A stretch of 64,000 nt of DNA from Pseudocitrobacter cyperus (GCF_039889165.1 NZ_JAYMYY010000002.1:434001-498000); one strand, 5' to 3'. Counted from the stretch's first letter, positions 17,991 through 26,849 are shown. Made by a program: numbers and translations. The notes: a model not told the origin generated them from the letters alone.

Positions 17991-18025
17991 TAAACTACTT
18001 ACAATTAATTATCAGGCAAATCAAC

Positions 18026-18799
18026 ATGAATTCATTTGAACGAAGGAACAAAATCGTCGATCTGATTAATACCCAGGGTAGCGTACTGGTGATGGATCTT
18101 TCGAATACCTTTGGTATCTCGGAGGTGACTATCCGTGCCGATCTGCGTTTACTGGAAGAGAAAGGTCTTGTCACACGTTTTCATGGCGGCGCGGCAAAGC
18201 CCGGAAGCCATCTGGCAGAAGGCGATAATCAGGAGATAATCCTCGAAGATCGGTATCAACTCGCAAGCGATCCGAAGAAGCGAATCGCTCAGGCCGCGGC
18301 AGCAATGATTGAAGAAGGGATGACGGTGATCCTGGATAGCGGCAGTACCACTTTATTGATTGCAGAAGCGCTAACCCGCAAAAGCAATATTACGGTGATT
18401 ACCAACAACCTCCCCGCCGCTTATGTCTTATCGGATAACAAAGACCTGACATTAGTGGTTTGTGGCGGAACAGTCCGACATAAAACACACTCAATGCATG
18501 GCGCGATTGCTGAACATTCACTACATGACATCAGCGCCGACTTAATGTTTGTAGGGGCTGACGGCATTGATGCTACCAACGGCATAACAACGTTTAACGA
18601 AGGATATTCCATAAGCGGCGTTATGGCAGCGGCCGCACACAAAGTTATCGCCGTACTGGATGCAACAAAATTTAATCGGCGCGGTTTTAATCAAGTGCTA
18701 CCGATGGACAGAATCAATTGTGTGATAACGGATGACAGTATCAGCAAACAGGACAAACAGGCGCTGGATAAAACGGGTGTCGAGCTCTTGATCGTTTAA
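18026..18799 (+). CDS. gatR: Galactitol operon repressor GatR, DeoR family
   Basis: A 257-residue sugar-phosphate-responsive repressor. The N-terminal winged helix-turn-helix (about residues 4-60, RRNKIVDLINTQG ... VTIRADLRLLEEKGLVTRFHGG) has the DeoR signature. The C-terminal part carries the DeoR sensor fold with VILDSGSTTL near residue 109 and the VGADGID block near 174. Its position behind gatYZABCD and shared upstream motifs argue for gat regulation. In E. coli K-12 gatR is interrupted by an insertion; here the frame is intact, so the operon is probably inducible. Confidence 0.9.
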   Translation: MNSFERRNKIVDLINTQGSVLVMDLSNTFGISEVTIRADLRLLEEKGLVTRFHGGAAKPGSHLAEGDNQEIILEDRYQLASDPKKRIAQAAAAMIEEGMTVILDSGSTTLLIAEALTRKSNITVITNNLPAAYVLSDNKDLTLVVCGGTVRHKTHSMHGAIAEHSLHDISADLMFVGADGIDATNGITTFNEGYSISGVMAAAAHKVIAVLDATKFNRRGFNQVLPMDRINCVITDDSISKQDKQALDKTGVELLIV

Positions 18800-18826
18800 C
18801 TAAAATCTCAATGCAAATATAAATTC

Positions 18827-18865
18827 AGAAAGGAAGTGCCCACTATTCCCGGCCACTTTCTTTCT
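18827..18865. terminator. Inverted repeat after gatR
   Basis: AGAAAGGAAGTG ... CACTTTCTTTCT forms a 12-base stem with one G-T pair, enclosing a CC/GG inner pair. It lies between gatR and the oppositely oriented Fic relic and may end transcription from both sides. Confidence 0.6.
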
Positions 18866-18880
18866 GGTTAAAAACGCAGC

Positions 18881-19222
18881 TTATAGCACACGCCACGTCC
18901 CTCTCTTGGTCGGCCCCACTCTCTGTATTTTACCTTTTAGTTGCCACACCTTCACTCGCTCAGGATTAAGGTTTGCCACAAGCGCCCCATACGGCCGTTG
19001 CAGAAGGCTCTCTATCAAGCGCGGGACTCGAGAAGCAGGTGGTGCCATATGGAGAAGCCGTTGGCCGCGATATACACCGACATCGCCATTACGCAACTGG
19101 CCCGGTACATCTACCAGACCAGCCATCACCGCCCAATGCCCCATCAACTCACCAATTTCCACAACCTGGTTGAGCATTAAAGGTGTCACTGTAAAAGGCG
19201 GTTTGTACGTGCTCACAATCAC
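18881..19222 (-). pseudogene. Fic-family protein relic with internal deletions
   Basis: An open frame of about 113 codons starting with GTG. Its N-terminus STYKPPFTVTPLMLNQVVEI and the following VGVYRG-QRLLHMAPPASRVPRLIESLL segment match the start and middle of Fic/DOC AMP-transferases. The last 35 residues (ending RVGPTKRGTWRVL) look like the C-terminal winged helix of the same proteins. The Fic core with the HPFxxGNGR catalytic motif is missing, and a piece between MGHW and AVMAG also seems lost. A full member would be about 350-380 residues. The frame overlaps the rsmI stop codon on the same strand, a GTG three codons in has AGGGG upstream, and it may have been co-transcribed with rsmI. 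Family calls are from memory of motifs. Confidence 0.65.
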
Positions 19223-20082
19223 TACCCCTGCTGCTCCAGCGCATACTTATACAGCGCATTCTTCTTCACACCATGAATTTCCGCCGCCAGCGCCGCTGCT
19301 TTCTTCAGCGGTAGCTCCGCCTGGAGCAATGCCAGTGTGCGCAGCGCGTCGGCGGGCAGGTCATCTTCCTGTGCTTTATGGCCTTCGACAATCAGCACCA
19401 TCTCGCCTTTGCGACGGTTTTCATCTTCCTTCACCCACGCCAACAGTTCACCGACCGGCGCGCCGTGAATAGATTCCCAGGTTTTGGTCAGTTCGCGCGC
19501 CAGCACCACGTAGCGGGATTCGCCCAGTACCGCGACGATATCTTCCAGGCTATCTAACAGACGGTGAGTTGACTCATAAAAAATCAGCGTGCGTGGCTCC
19601 TCTTCAATCGCTTTCAGCGCATCACGACGGCCTTTCGACTTCGCAGGCAGAAAACCTTCGTAGCAGAAGCGATCTGAAGGCACCCCGGCGGCGCTTAACG
19701 CTGCAATCGCGGCGCATGGCCCTGGCAGTGGAACGACACGAATGCCCGCTTCACGGCAGGTACGCACCAGATGATAGCCAGGATCGTTAATCAGCGGAGT
19801 GCCGGCGTCAGAGACCAGCGCGATGTTCTGCCCCTCTTTCAGCTTCGCCAGCAGCGTTTCCGCTTTTTGTTGTTCGTTATGGTCGTGAAGCGCAAATAAA
19901 CGGGCGTTAATCGCGAAATGTTGCAGCAGTAAACCAGTATGACGAGTGTCCTCAGCGGCAATTAAATCAACGGCTTGCAAGACATTTAATGCACGTTGGG
20001 TGATATCAGCCAAATTCCCGATAGGAGTGGGTACAATATAGAGCTGACCTTCAGAATTCGCATCTGATTCGTGTTGTTTCAT
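19222..20082 (-). CDS. rsmI: 16S rRNA 2'-O-ribose C1402 methyltransferase RsmI
   Basis: SAM-dependent methylation of C1402 in 16S rRNA, tuning the ribosomal P site. The 286-residue tetrapyrrole-methylase fold starts with LYIVPTPIGNLADIT and contains ALVSDAGTPLINDPGY (about 92-107) and the PGPCAAIAALSAAG block near residue 125, all as in E. coli YraL. It is divergent from lpoA with 63 bases between the starts. Confidence 0.97.
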   Translation of the reverse strand: MKQHESDANSEGQLYIVPTPIGNLADITQRALNVLQAVDLIAAEDTRHTGLLLQHFAINARLFALHDHNEQQKAETLLAKLKEGQNIALVSDAGTPLINDPGYHLVRTCREAGIRVVPLPGPCAAIAALSAAGVPSDRFCYEGFLPAKSKGRRDALKAIEEEPRTLIFYESTHRLLDSLEDIVAVLGESRYVVLARELTKTWESIHGAPVGELLAWVKEDENRRKGEMVLIVEGHKAQEDDLPADALRTLALLQAELPLKKAAALAAEIHGVKKNALYKYALEQQG

Positions 20083-20145
20083 TGTTTCATCCGTATTGCC
20101 GATTTAATATTGAGCATTGAGCCAAAAAAATATCACTGGATACAT

Positions 20146-22236
20146 ATGGTACCGTCAACATTTCTTCGTCCTAAAGCCGCGCGCTGCCTGCCCGTTGTTC
20201 TGGCGGCATTACTTTTCGCCGGCTGTGGCACCCAGCAAACGCAGGACCAGAGTGCACCCCATTTAGAGGGAACCGCGCAGGCAGACTCTGGCTATTACCT
20301 GCAGCAGATGCAGCAGAGTACGAATGATAGCAAGACCAACTGGCAATTACTCGCCATTCGTGCACTGCTGAAAGAAGGTAAAAGCCAGCAGGCGATAGAG
20401 TTGTTCGGCCAGTTGCCGAAAGAACTGAGCGATGATCAACGCCAGGAACAATCGCTGCTGGCTGTCGAAATCAAACTTGCACAGCAGGATTTCAAAGGCG
20501 CGGAAACGCTGCTGGCGAAAATATCTCCAAACGATCTGAATACTAATCAGCAGATCCGCTTCTGGGCCGATAACATTGCATCACAGCAAGGCAGACCCTC
20601 TCTTACGCTTCTGCGGGCGTTAATCGCCCAGGAACCACTGCTAACCGCCGTGCCGGAAAAACAGAAAAATATTGATGCCACCTGGCAGGCGCTCTCGACG
20701 ATGACCCAGGAACAGGCCAAAGCGCTGGTCATCAATGCCGACGAAAACGTGCTGCAGGGCTGGCTTGATCTGCAACGCGTCTGGTTCGATAACCGTAACG
20801 ACCCGGACATGATGAAAGCCGGGATCAAAGACTGGCAAACCCGCTATCCGCAGAACCCGGGGGCGAAACTGCTGCCCACTCAACTGGTGAATGTCCAGAG
20901 TTTTAAACCCGCTTCAACCAATAAGATCGCCCTTCTGCTGCCGTTAAACGGCCAGGCTGCGGTATTTGGCCGCGCTATTCAGCAGGGTTTTGAAGCCGCG
21001 AAAAACGGGATTTCTCCGGTAAGCGGCAGCGCGGTGCCTGAACAGGTTGCACAGGCGGCATCGACGAATGACGTAGTGAGCCCGTCTCAGGCCGAAGTCA
21101 CAGACCTGACCTCACCGCAAACGCAGCCGGTTCAGGCGCCAACGCCCGCGCAAGCGCCGGTACAATCGGTAACGGCGGCCCCACAGCAGCAGGAACCCGC
21201 TCCAGTTACGGCACCGCAAACTGAAACAGCGACTCCTGTGACGCAACCCGTTGCTGCCAATCCCTCTGCCGAACTAAAAATCTACGACACCACCACGCAG
21301 CCGATGAGTCAGATTCTGACCCAGGCACAGCAGGATGGCGTCACGCTGGTGGTTGGCCCACTACTGAAAAATCACGTCGACGATTTGCTGAAAAGCAACA
21401 CGCCGCTGAACGTACTGGCGCTTAACCAGCCGGAATCGGTGACTAACCGTGCGAACGTCTGCTACTTCGCGCTGTCGCCGGAAGATGAAGCCCGTGATGC
21501 CGCCCGTCATATTCATGAGCAGGGCAAACAGGCTCCGCTGCTGTTGGTACCGCGCAGTGCATTGGGTGACCGCGTGACACGCGCCTTTGCCGATGAGTGG
21601 CAAACCCTGGGTGGCGGAACCGTATTGCAGCAGAAGTTTGGTTCTCTGTCTGAACTGCGCGGCGGCGTAAATGGCGGCGCAGGTATTGCCCTGACAGGCA
21701 GCCCTGTCACCACCAGCCAGAATCAACCGCAAAGCGTCACCATTGGCGATTTGACCATTCCGGCACCACCGAGCGACGCGCAAATCAGCAGCGGTGGTAA
21801 AGTGGATGCCGCGTATATCGTAGCGACAGCGCAGGAAATTGCGTTCATCAAACCGATGATCGCCATGCGTAACGGCAGCCAGGGCGGCGCAACACTATAT
21901 GCCAGCTCCCGCAGCGCACAGGGCGTCGCCGGGCCCGATTTCCGTTTAGAGATGGAAGGCTTGCAGTACAGTGAAATCCCGATGCTGGCAGGCAGCAACC
22001 CATCGCTGATGCAGCAGGCGCTGCGCGCGGTGAATAACGACTACTCTCTGGCCCGTCTGTATGCAATGGGCGCAGATGCATGGTCGCTGGCGAACCACTT
22101 CTCACAGATGCGCCAGGTGCCGGGCTTTGAACTGAACGGCAACACCGGTGATTTGACAGCAACACAGGATTGCGTGATTAACAGGAAGTTATCATGGCTC
22201 AAATACCAACAGGGTCAGGTCGTTTCAGCAAATTAA
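20146..22236 (+). CDS. lpoA: Penicillin-binding protein activator LpoA
   Basis: Outer-membrane lipoprotein that reaches through the peptidoglycan to stimulate PBP1A. The 696 residues start at MVPSTFLRPKAARC, with a signal peptide and lipobox LFAGC whose Cys27 would be lipidated. There is a TPR-like helical N-domain (about 35-260), a flexible Q/P/A/T-rich insert (about 300-375), and a periplasmic-binding-protein-like C-domain. The frame extends upstream by 25 codons, but these lack homology. Its last 43 bases overlap yraN. Confidence 0.96.
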   Translation: MVPSTFLRPKAARCLPVVLAALLFAGCGTQQTQDQSAPHLEGTAQADSGYYLQQMQQSTNDSKTNWQLLAIRALLKEGKSQQAIELFGQLPKELSDDQRQEQSLLAVEIKLAQQDFKGAETLLAKISPNDLNTNQQIRFWADNIASQQGRPSLTLLRALIAQEPLLTAVPEKQKNIDATWQALSTMTQEQAKALVINADENVLQGWLDLQRVWFDNRNDPDMMKAGIKDWQTRYPQNPGAKLLPTQLVNVQSFKPASTNKIALLLPLNGQAAVFGRAIQQGFEAAKNGISPVSGSAVPEQVAQAASTNDVVSPSQAEVTDLTSPQTQPVQAPTPAQAPVQSVTAAPQQQEPAPVTAPQTETATPVTQPVAANPSAELKIYDTTTQPMSQILTQAQQDGVTLVVGPLLKNHVDDLLKSNTPLNVLALNQPESVTNRANVCYFALSPEDEARDAARHIHEQGKQAPLLLVPRSALGDRVTRAFADEWQTLGGGTVLQQKFGSLSELRGGVNGGAGIALTGSPVTTSQNQPQSVTIGDLTIPAPPSDAQISSGGKVDAAYIVATAQEIAFIKPMIAMRNGSQGGATLYASSRSAQGVAGPDFRLEMEGLQYSEIPMLAGSNPSLMQQALRAVNNDYSLARLYAMGADAWSLANHFSQMRQVPGFELNGNTGDLTATQDCVINRKLSWLKYQQGQVVSAN

Positions 22237-22580
22237 CCACCAAACAGAGCGGCGACGCGGCGGAACTTCGCGCGCGTCGCTGGCTGGAGCATCAGGGGCT
22301 GAGTTTCATCGCCGCCAACGTCCGCGATCGCGGCGGCGAGATAGACCTGATCATGCGCGACGGTACGGTAACGGTTTTTGTAGAAGTCCGTTATCGTACT
22401 TCCGGGGCTTATGGCGGCGCTGCCGCCAGCGTTACCCGGAGCAAGCAACATAAATTATTACACACTGCTCAATTGTGGCTCGCCCGTCACAATGGGAGTT
22501 TTGATACTGTGGATTGCCGTTTCGATGTGGTAGCCTTCACTGGCAATGAGATCGAATGGTTTAAAAACGCATTTTGCTAA
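22194..22580 (+). CDS. yraN: UPF0102 family protein YraN
   Basis: A 128-residue member of UPF0102 with a predicted restriction-endonuclease-like fold. GGEIDLIM and VFVEVRYR give the D...ExK-like core (Asp and Glu followed by Arg at the usual Lys place) near residues 40-65. No firm function is known. It starts inside the lpoA 3' end in another frame (43-base overlap) and is followed by diaA, suggesting coupled expression. The C-terminus is a few residues shorter than in E. coli. Confidence 0.93.
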   Translation: MAQIPTGSGRFSKLTTKQSGDAAELRARRWLEHQGLSFIAANVRDRGGEIDLIMRDGTVTVFVEVRYRTSGAYGGAAASVTRSKQHKLLHTAQLWLARHNGSFDTVDCRFDVVAFTGNEIEWFKNAFC

Positions 22581-22609
22581 TAGCAACATCAAGAATTTAA
22601 AGGGAAATC

Positions 22610-23200
22610 GTGCTCGAAAGAATTAAAGTTTGCTTCACGGAAAGCATTCAAACGCAAATTGCAGCGGCAGAAGCCCTCCCGGATGCTATCTCCCGAGCCG
22701 CTATGACCCTTGTGCAATCACTGCTCAATGGCAACAAAATTCTCTGTTGTGGTAACGGTTCTTCCGCCGCCAACGCACAGCATTTTGCTGCCTGTATGAT
22801 CAACCGTTACGAAACTGAGCGCCCTGGTTTACCAGCGATTGCACTTAACGCCGATAACGTGGTCTTAACGGCAATCGCAAACGATCGCTTACACGATGAA
22901 ATCTACGCCAAGCAGGTTCGCGCGCTGGGCCATGCCGGAGATGTGTTACTGGCGATTTCAACCCGTGGCAACAGCCGCGATATCGTGAAAGCGGTGGAAG
23001 CCGCCGTCACGCGCGATATGACTATCGTCGCCCTGACTGGCTACGATGGCGGTGAACTGGCGGGATTACTCGGTCAGCAGGATGTGGAAATCCGCATTCC
23101 GTCTCACCGCAGTGCGCGCATTCAGGAAATGCATATGCTGACGGTGAACTGCCTGTCCGATCTTATTGATAACACGCTTTTCCCACACCAGGACGATTAA
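22610..23200 (+). CDS. diaA: DnaA initiator-associating protein DiaA
   Basis: SIS-domain tetramer that binds DnaA and promotes its assembly at oriC, timing replication initiation. The 196-residue protein is close to E. coli DiaA, with the sugar-isomerase nest CCGNGSSAANAQHFA and LAISTRGNSRDIV. It begins with GTG behind AAAGGG (E. coli also starts here). Ten bases separate it from dolP. Confidence 0.95.
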   Translation: MLERIKVCFTESIQTQIAAAEALPDAISRAAMTLVQSLLNGNKILCCGNGSSAANAQHFAACMINRYETERPGLPAIALNADNVVLTAIANDRLHDEIYAKQVRALGHAGDVLLAISTRGNSRDIVKAVEAAVTRDMTIVALTGYDGGELAGLLGQQDVEIRIPSHRSARIQEMHMLTVNCLSDLIDNTLFPHQDD

Positions 23201-23209
23201 GGAGTACAT

Positions 23210-23785
23210 ATGAAGGCATTCTCGCCCCTCGCAGTCCTTATTTCCGCGCTGCTGCTTCAGGGATGTGTGGCTGCTGCCGTGGTTGGCGGCGCTGCTGTCG
23301 GCACCAAAGCAGCAACCGACCCGCGTAGCGTGGGCACACAGGTTGATGATGGCACGCTGGAATTACGCGTGAATACCGCGCTGTCGAAAGACGAACAGAT
23401 TAAGAAAGAAGCGCGCATCAACGTCACAGCCTATCAGGGCAAAGTACTGCTGGTCGGCCAGGCGCCAAATACCGGGCTGGCATCTCAGGCCAAACAGATA
23501 GCAATGGGCGTTGAAGGAACCAGCGAAGTGTTCAACGAGATCCGCCAGGGGACGCCAATTAGCCTGGGTACGGCCTCTACGGATACCTGGATCACCACCA
23601 AGGTGCGTTCTCAGTTGTTGACCACCGACCAGGTGAAATCGTCCAACGTGAAAGTGACGACGGAAAATGGTGAAGTCTTCCTGATGGGTGTAGTGACCGA
23701 TCGTGAAGGGAAAGCTGCCGCCGATATCGCCAGTCGCGTAAGTGGTGTCAAACGCGTAACCACCGCGTTTACCTACATTCAGTAA
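23210..23785 (+). CDS. dolP: Outer-membrane lipoprotein DolP (YraP), two BON domains
   Basis: Lipoprotein that supports outer-membrane integrity and BAM-complex function, often found at division sites. The 191-residue protein has a signal peptide ending in lipobox LLQG-Cys19, and two BON domains (about 45-115 and 125-191), each with the central glycine (VLLVGQ and VFLMGV). In E. coli it is under sigma-E control; no sigma-E site was scored here. It converges on yraR with a shared hairpin. Confidence 0.95.
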   Translation: MKAFSPLAVLISALLLQGCVAAAVVGGAAVGTKAATDPRSVGTQVDDGTLELRVNTALSKDEQIKKEARINVTAYQGKVLLVGQAPNTGLASQAKQIAMGVEGTSEVFNEIRQGTPISLGTASTDTWITTKVRSQLLTTDQVKSSNVKVTTENGEVFLMGVVTDREGKAAADIASRVSGVKRVTTAFTYIQ

Positions 23786-23793
23786 CGGTTAAT

Positions 23794-23818
23794 GGCCTGC
23801 GGCAATCGCAGGCCTTAT
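23794..23818. terminator. Shared terminator between dolP and yraR
   Basis: GGCCTGCG-GCAAT-CGCAGGCC with a TTAT tail, in the 29-base gap between convergent stop codons. It could work in both directions, reaching the yraR stop. Confidence 0.75.
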
Positions 23819-24456
23819 CTCCGTCGCGCTATTTCGCGCAACTCTCCTGACTTCAAAATCGTAACCGGCTCCTTCCTGGGCGACAATGCTTCTGTCAGCA
23901 TTGCCTGCGCCACGTCACGCGCTTTAATCGATTTCCAGTTACCCGGCAAAAAGCCGAACAGCGGCGCCAGCAGCGACTCATTGAGCCGTTTTTTATGCCG
24001 TTCACCCACCAGCATGGAGGGACGTGCAATGGTCAGATGCGGCCACTGCTGCGCGATCAGCGCCTCTTCCATTTCCCCTTTCACGCGATTATAGAAAAAG
24101 GGCGAATGCGCACTGGCCCCCATCGCGCTCACCACCAGCATATGCTTTGCGCCCAGCCGCAGACCGGTCAGCGCAGTGTCGACGACCAGCGTGTAGTCCG
24201 ACTGAATAAACGCCTCTTTTGAACCCGCTTCACGCAGGGTGGAGCCCAGACAGCAGAATACGATATCAATGGGCGTTGTGACCTGCGCCAGCGCGTCGCT
24301 AAGCTGGGGATCGTGCGGATTAAAAACTTCCGGCGAACCCTCCAGAGGGCGCCGTGTGGGTGCAGCAATCGAGTAGATGTGGGGTTCCTGCAACAGAAGA
24401 TGCAGTAAGTGCCCACCAACCAGACCAGTCGCACCCGTTATCAATACCTGACTCAT
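23815..24456 (-). CDS. yraR: NAD(P)-binding Rossmann-fold protein YraR
   Basis: Atypical short-chain dehydrogenase-like protein of 213 residues. The N-terminal GATGLVGGHLL motif (8-18) binds a dinucleotide, DIVFCCLGSTLREAG lies near residue 65 and the YxxxK-like FYNRVKGEME near residue 125. Substrate unknown. E. coli YraR has 211 residues. Confidence 0.92.
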   Translation of the reverse strand: MSQVLITGATGLVGGHLLHLLLQEPHIYSIAAPTRRPLEGSPEVFNPHDPQLSDALAQVTTPIDIVFCCLGSTLREAGSKEAFIQSDYTLVVDTALTGLRLGAKHMLVVSAMGASAHSPFFYNRVKGEMEEALIAQQWPHLTIARPSMLVGERHKKRLNESLLAPLFGFLPGNWKSIKARDVAQAMLTEALSPRKEPVTILKSGELREIARRR

Positions 24457-24560
24457 TCAGTTCCCCTTTTTACAGATTCTTCTACCTTGCGATCCCGCCA
24501 TCCTGCCCCACACTTTATAGTTCGCAGGATTTTTTCTGAAGCCAAAACCATGGAGGAATC

Positions 24561-25079
24561 ATGAGCAAGAAAATAGCCGTCTTGATCACCGACGAGTTTG
24601 AAGATTCAGAGTTCACTTCACCGGCAGACGCTTTTCGCAAAGCAGGCCATCAGGTTATCACTATTGAGAAGCAGGTCGGGAAGACGGTAACAGGCAAACG
24701 CGGCGAAGCGAAAGTGAAGATTGACGCCGCCATTGACCAGGTCAGCCCATCGGAGTTTGATGCCCTGCTGCTACCGGGTGGTCATTCACCTGACTACCTG
24801 CGCGGCGACGAGCGTTTTGTCACCTTCACCCGCGATTTTGTGAACACCGGTAAACCTGTATTTGCTATCTGTCACGGGCCTCAGTTGCTTATCAGCGCTG
24901 ATGTGGTGCGCGGGCGTAAGCTTACCGCCGTGAAACCTATTGTAGTGGATGTGAAAAATGCCGGGGCGGATTTTTACGACCAGGAAGTGGTGGTCGACAA
25001 TGACCAACTGGTGACCAGCCGAACGCCGGATGATTTACCGGCATTTAACCGGGAAGCGTTACGCCTGCTGGGTGCCTGA
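24561..25079 (+). CDS. yhbO: DJ-1/PfpI family protein YhbO (protein/nucleotide deglycase 2)
   Basis: Cytoplasmic stress-protection protein of 172 residues. The nucleophile elbow AICHG places the reactive Cys104-His105, and the conserved acidic residue is in DEFEDSEF at the N-terminus. E. coli YhbO is reported to repair methylglyoxal- and glyoxal-glycated proteins and nucleotides. The ATG follows GGAGGAAT. The last 21 bases overlap the 3' end of the opposing yhbP. Confidence 0.95.
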   Translation: MSKKIAVLITDEFEDSEFTSPADAFRKAGHQVITIEKQVGKTVTGKRGEAKVKIDAAIDQVSPSEFDALLLPGGHSPDYLRGDERFVTFTRDFVNTGKPVFAICHGPQLLISADVVRGRKLTAVKPIVVDVKNAGADFYDQEVVVDNDQLVTSRTPDDLPAFNREALRLLGA

Positions 25080-25502
25080 ATCCCGTAACCAATGCAGTTT
25101 TTTACCGAAGCCCAGCGTGTTGTCAGTAAACTTGAGTTCATCAAGACGAATTTCCCAGACGGGGGCTGACAACATTCTGGCGACCGGGAAGCGTCGCAGA
25201 TAGAGCGCGCGCTTCTCGTCGCTCTCATCGCCCTCCAGCAGACGAATCTCCCCTTTAAACTGTACACCGCGAATCAGAGCCACGGTTTTCGGCTGACCAT
25301 TCACCGTACCTGCAACAGGCGCAAGTTTACCGGTCATTTGACCATGGCGGGTGGTGGTGTCACTGAGAAGATAAAAGGCGATGCGCTCCGGGTCATACAC
25401 AAAGAACGCATTCGCGCACCAGAGTTCACCCTCATTCGCCACACACCAGCTTACAACGTGCTGTTTTGTCAGCCAGCGACTAATGGCAGCAAGCGTTTCC
25501 AT
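25059..25502 (-). CDS. yhbP: UPF0306 family protein YhbP
   Basis: A 147-residue protein with the split-barrel FMN-binding fold of pyridoxamine-phosphate-oxidase-like proteins (ANEGELWCANAFFVYDPER, then LLSDTTTRHGQM). Length as in E. coli YhbP. Function unknown; flavin or heme binding is inferred from the fold. Confidence 0.92.
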   Translation of the reverse strand: METLAAISRWLTKQHVVSWCVANEGELWCANAFFVYDPERIAFYLLSDTTTRHGQMTGKLAPVAGTVNGQPKTVALIRGVQFKGEIRLLEGDESDEKRALYLRRFPVARMLSAPVWEIRLDELKFTDNTLGFGKKLHWLRDSGTQQA

Positions 25503-25556
25503 CTTTTCTCTCCGTTATGCTAAGGTGCGTTCACTTTACTATACAGGTTTCAATTC

Positions 25557-25841
25557 GTGCTCTGGTTTCTTTATCTGATCCGCACGGCGGACGACAAACT
25601 CTACACCGGGATCACCACAGACGTGGCGCGCCGTTTTGCCCAACACCAGAGTGGTAAAGGCGCAAAAGCGTTACGCGGCAAAGGTGAGCTGACGCTGGCG
25701 TTTTCAGGTGAAGTTGGTGAACGCTCGCTAGCGTTAAGACTGGAATACCGTATTAAACAGCTAACGAAGCGCCAGAAAGAGCACCTCGTCGCTGGAGATG
25801 GTTCGTTTGAAGCCCTGCTGAAGGGACTCAGAAACGATTAA
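25557..25841 (+). CDS. yhbQ: GIY-YIG nuclease-like protein YhbQ
   Basis: A 94-residue stand-alone GIY-YIG domain: FLYLIRTADDKLYTGITTDV with the paired Y-L-Y/T-G-I strands and the following Arg in VARRFAQH. Members are linked to DNA repair or damage handling, but the cellular role is unclear. It starts with GTG. The C-terminus is shorter than E. coli (100 residues) and overlaps the convergent yhbS by 14 bases. Confidence 0.92.
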   Translation: MLWFLYLIRTADDKLYTGITTDVARRFAQHQSGKGAKALRGKGELTLAFSGEVGERSLALRLEYRIKQLTKRQKEHLVAGDGSFEALLKGLRND

Positions 25842-26331
25842 AGTGGTCGGAATATTCCACCAGGCCATGAACACCGTTTAGCGCGTCATCCGCCAGACGA
25901 TGAACCATGAACGCGTCTTCCGTATCCGGCCAGCGGCAACGTAAGTCGTACTGTGCGGCGCGTTCGAAGCCAAAACGGCCGTACAACGCGGGCTCGCCCA
26001 GCGTGACGACTGCGGCATAACCGAACTCATTCAGGGAATCGAGGCCCTCATAGACCATCTGGCGCGCCAGCCCCTGACCGCGGTAGTTTTCATCAACCGC
26101 CAGCGGCGCAAGCCCAACCCACTGTAGCTCTTCGCCCTCTACGCTCACCGGGCTAAATGCCACATAGCCAACGACATGACCTTCATCATCTGTCGCCACC
26201 ACGCCAAGCGTAATCAGGCCATCTTCGCGTAGTTCGCGAACCAGCTCGGCTTCCCCGTCACCGTTAAAAGTACGGCGCAGCAGGGAATCAATTCCCGGCG
26301 CATCAATTCCAATTTCCACTCGAATCAGCAT
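25828..26331 (-). CDS. yhbS: GNAT-family N-acetyltransferase YhbS
   Basis: A 167-residue GNAT-fold acyltransferase. Motif A is LAVDENYRGQGLARQMV (about residues 76-92), with the pyrophosphate-binding R-G-Q-G-L-A. The substrate is not established. It overlaps yhbT by seven bases (ATG inside the yhbT end), so the two are translationally coupled. Confidence 0.92.
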   Translation of the reverse strand: MLIRVEIGIDAPGIDSLLRRTFNGDGEAELVRELREDGLITLGVVATDDEGHVVGYVAFSPVSVEGEELQWVGLAPLAVDENYRGQGLARQMVYEGLDSLNEFGYAAVVTLGEPALYGRFGFERAAQYDLRCRWPDTEDAFMVHRLADDALNGVHGLVEYSDHFNRF

Positions 26332-26849
26332 GGCTCACCTACCGATGTGTGTTTAGAGTCTGATGGTGTCTTCAGCCCCGCTTCCACGAAGTCAGCCAGT
26401 TGCATCAGCATCACGCGTAGCGCTTTTGGCATTTGCTCAAGCTCAATAGCATCCATCAGGTTTTTGACGTACAACCCCAGTTCCGTATCGCCTTCAATCA
26501 CCAGCCGACGCTGGAAGAAAAGCGTGTCGGGATCTTGTTTACGCGCGGCGATCATCAGTAGATCGCTGGCATCCGCGCTAAAGCTTACATCTGCCTGTGC
26601 TGATTCACTCACAATCAGACTGCCGTTCTCGACGGAGGTGAACCACCGCAGGCCAATATCACGCACCTCAATGCTCAGCCAACGCCCTTCGAGAAATTCC
26701 AGTTCGCCATCGGCCAGCGCCTGCCGAAATTGCCAGCTAAGCACCTGTTCCAGCACCTGACGCTTAAGGGCGAACGGCGCGAACTTCACCGGTACACTCA
26801 TCAGAGTCGGGGCAATATGAACCAGACGTGAACGCAGTTTATCCAACAC
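26325..26849 (-). CDS. ubiT: SCP2-domain ubiquinone biosynthesis accessory factor UbiT
   Basis: A 174-residue sterol-carrier-protein-2 domain protein (YhbT). With UbiU and UbiV it is required for oxygen-independent ubiquinone synthesis, probably holding the lipid intermediate. It starts with GTG and closely follows the E. coli sequence. It is divergent from ubiU across 205 bases, which contain TTGAT-type half-sites (26918-26922, 26983-26987 on the minus strand) that could be weak FNR sites; full FNR palindromes are not seen. Confidence 0.93.
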   Translation of the reverse strand: MLDKLRSRLVHIAPTLMSVPVKFAPFALKRQVLEQVLSWQFRQALADGELEFLEGRWLSIEVRDIGLRWFTSVENGSLIVSESAQADVSFSADASDLLMIAARKQDPDTLFFQRRLVIEGDTELGLYVKNLMDAIELEQMPKALRVMLMQLADFVEAGLKTPSDSKHTSVGEPC

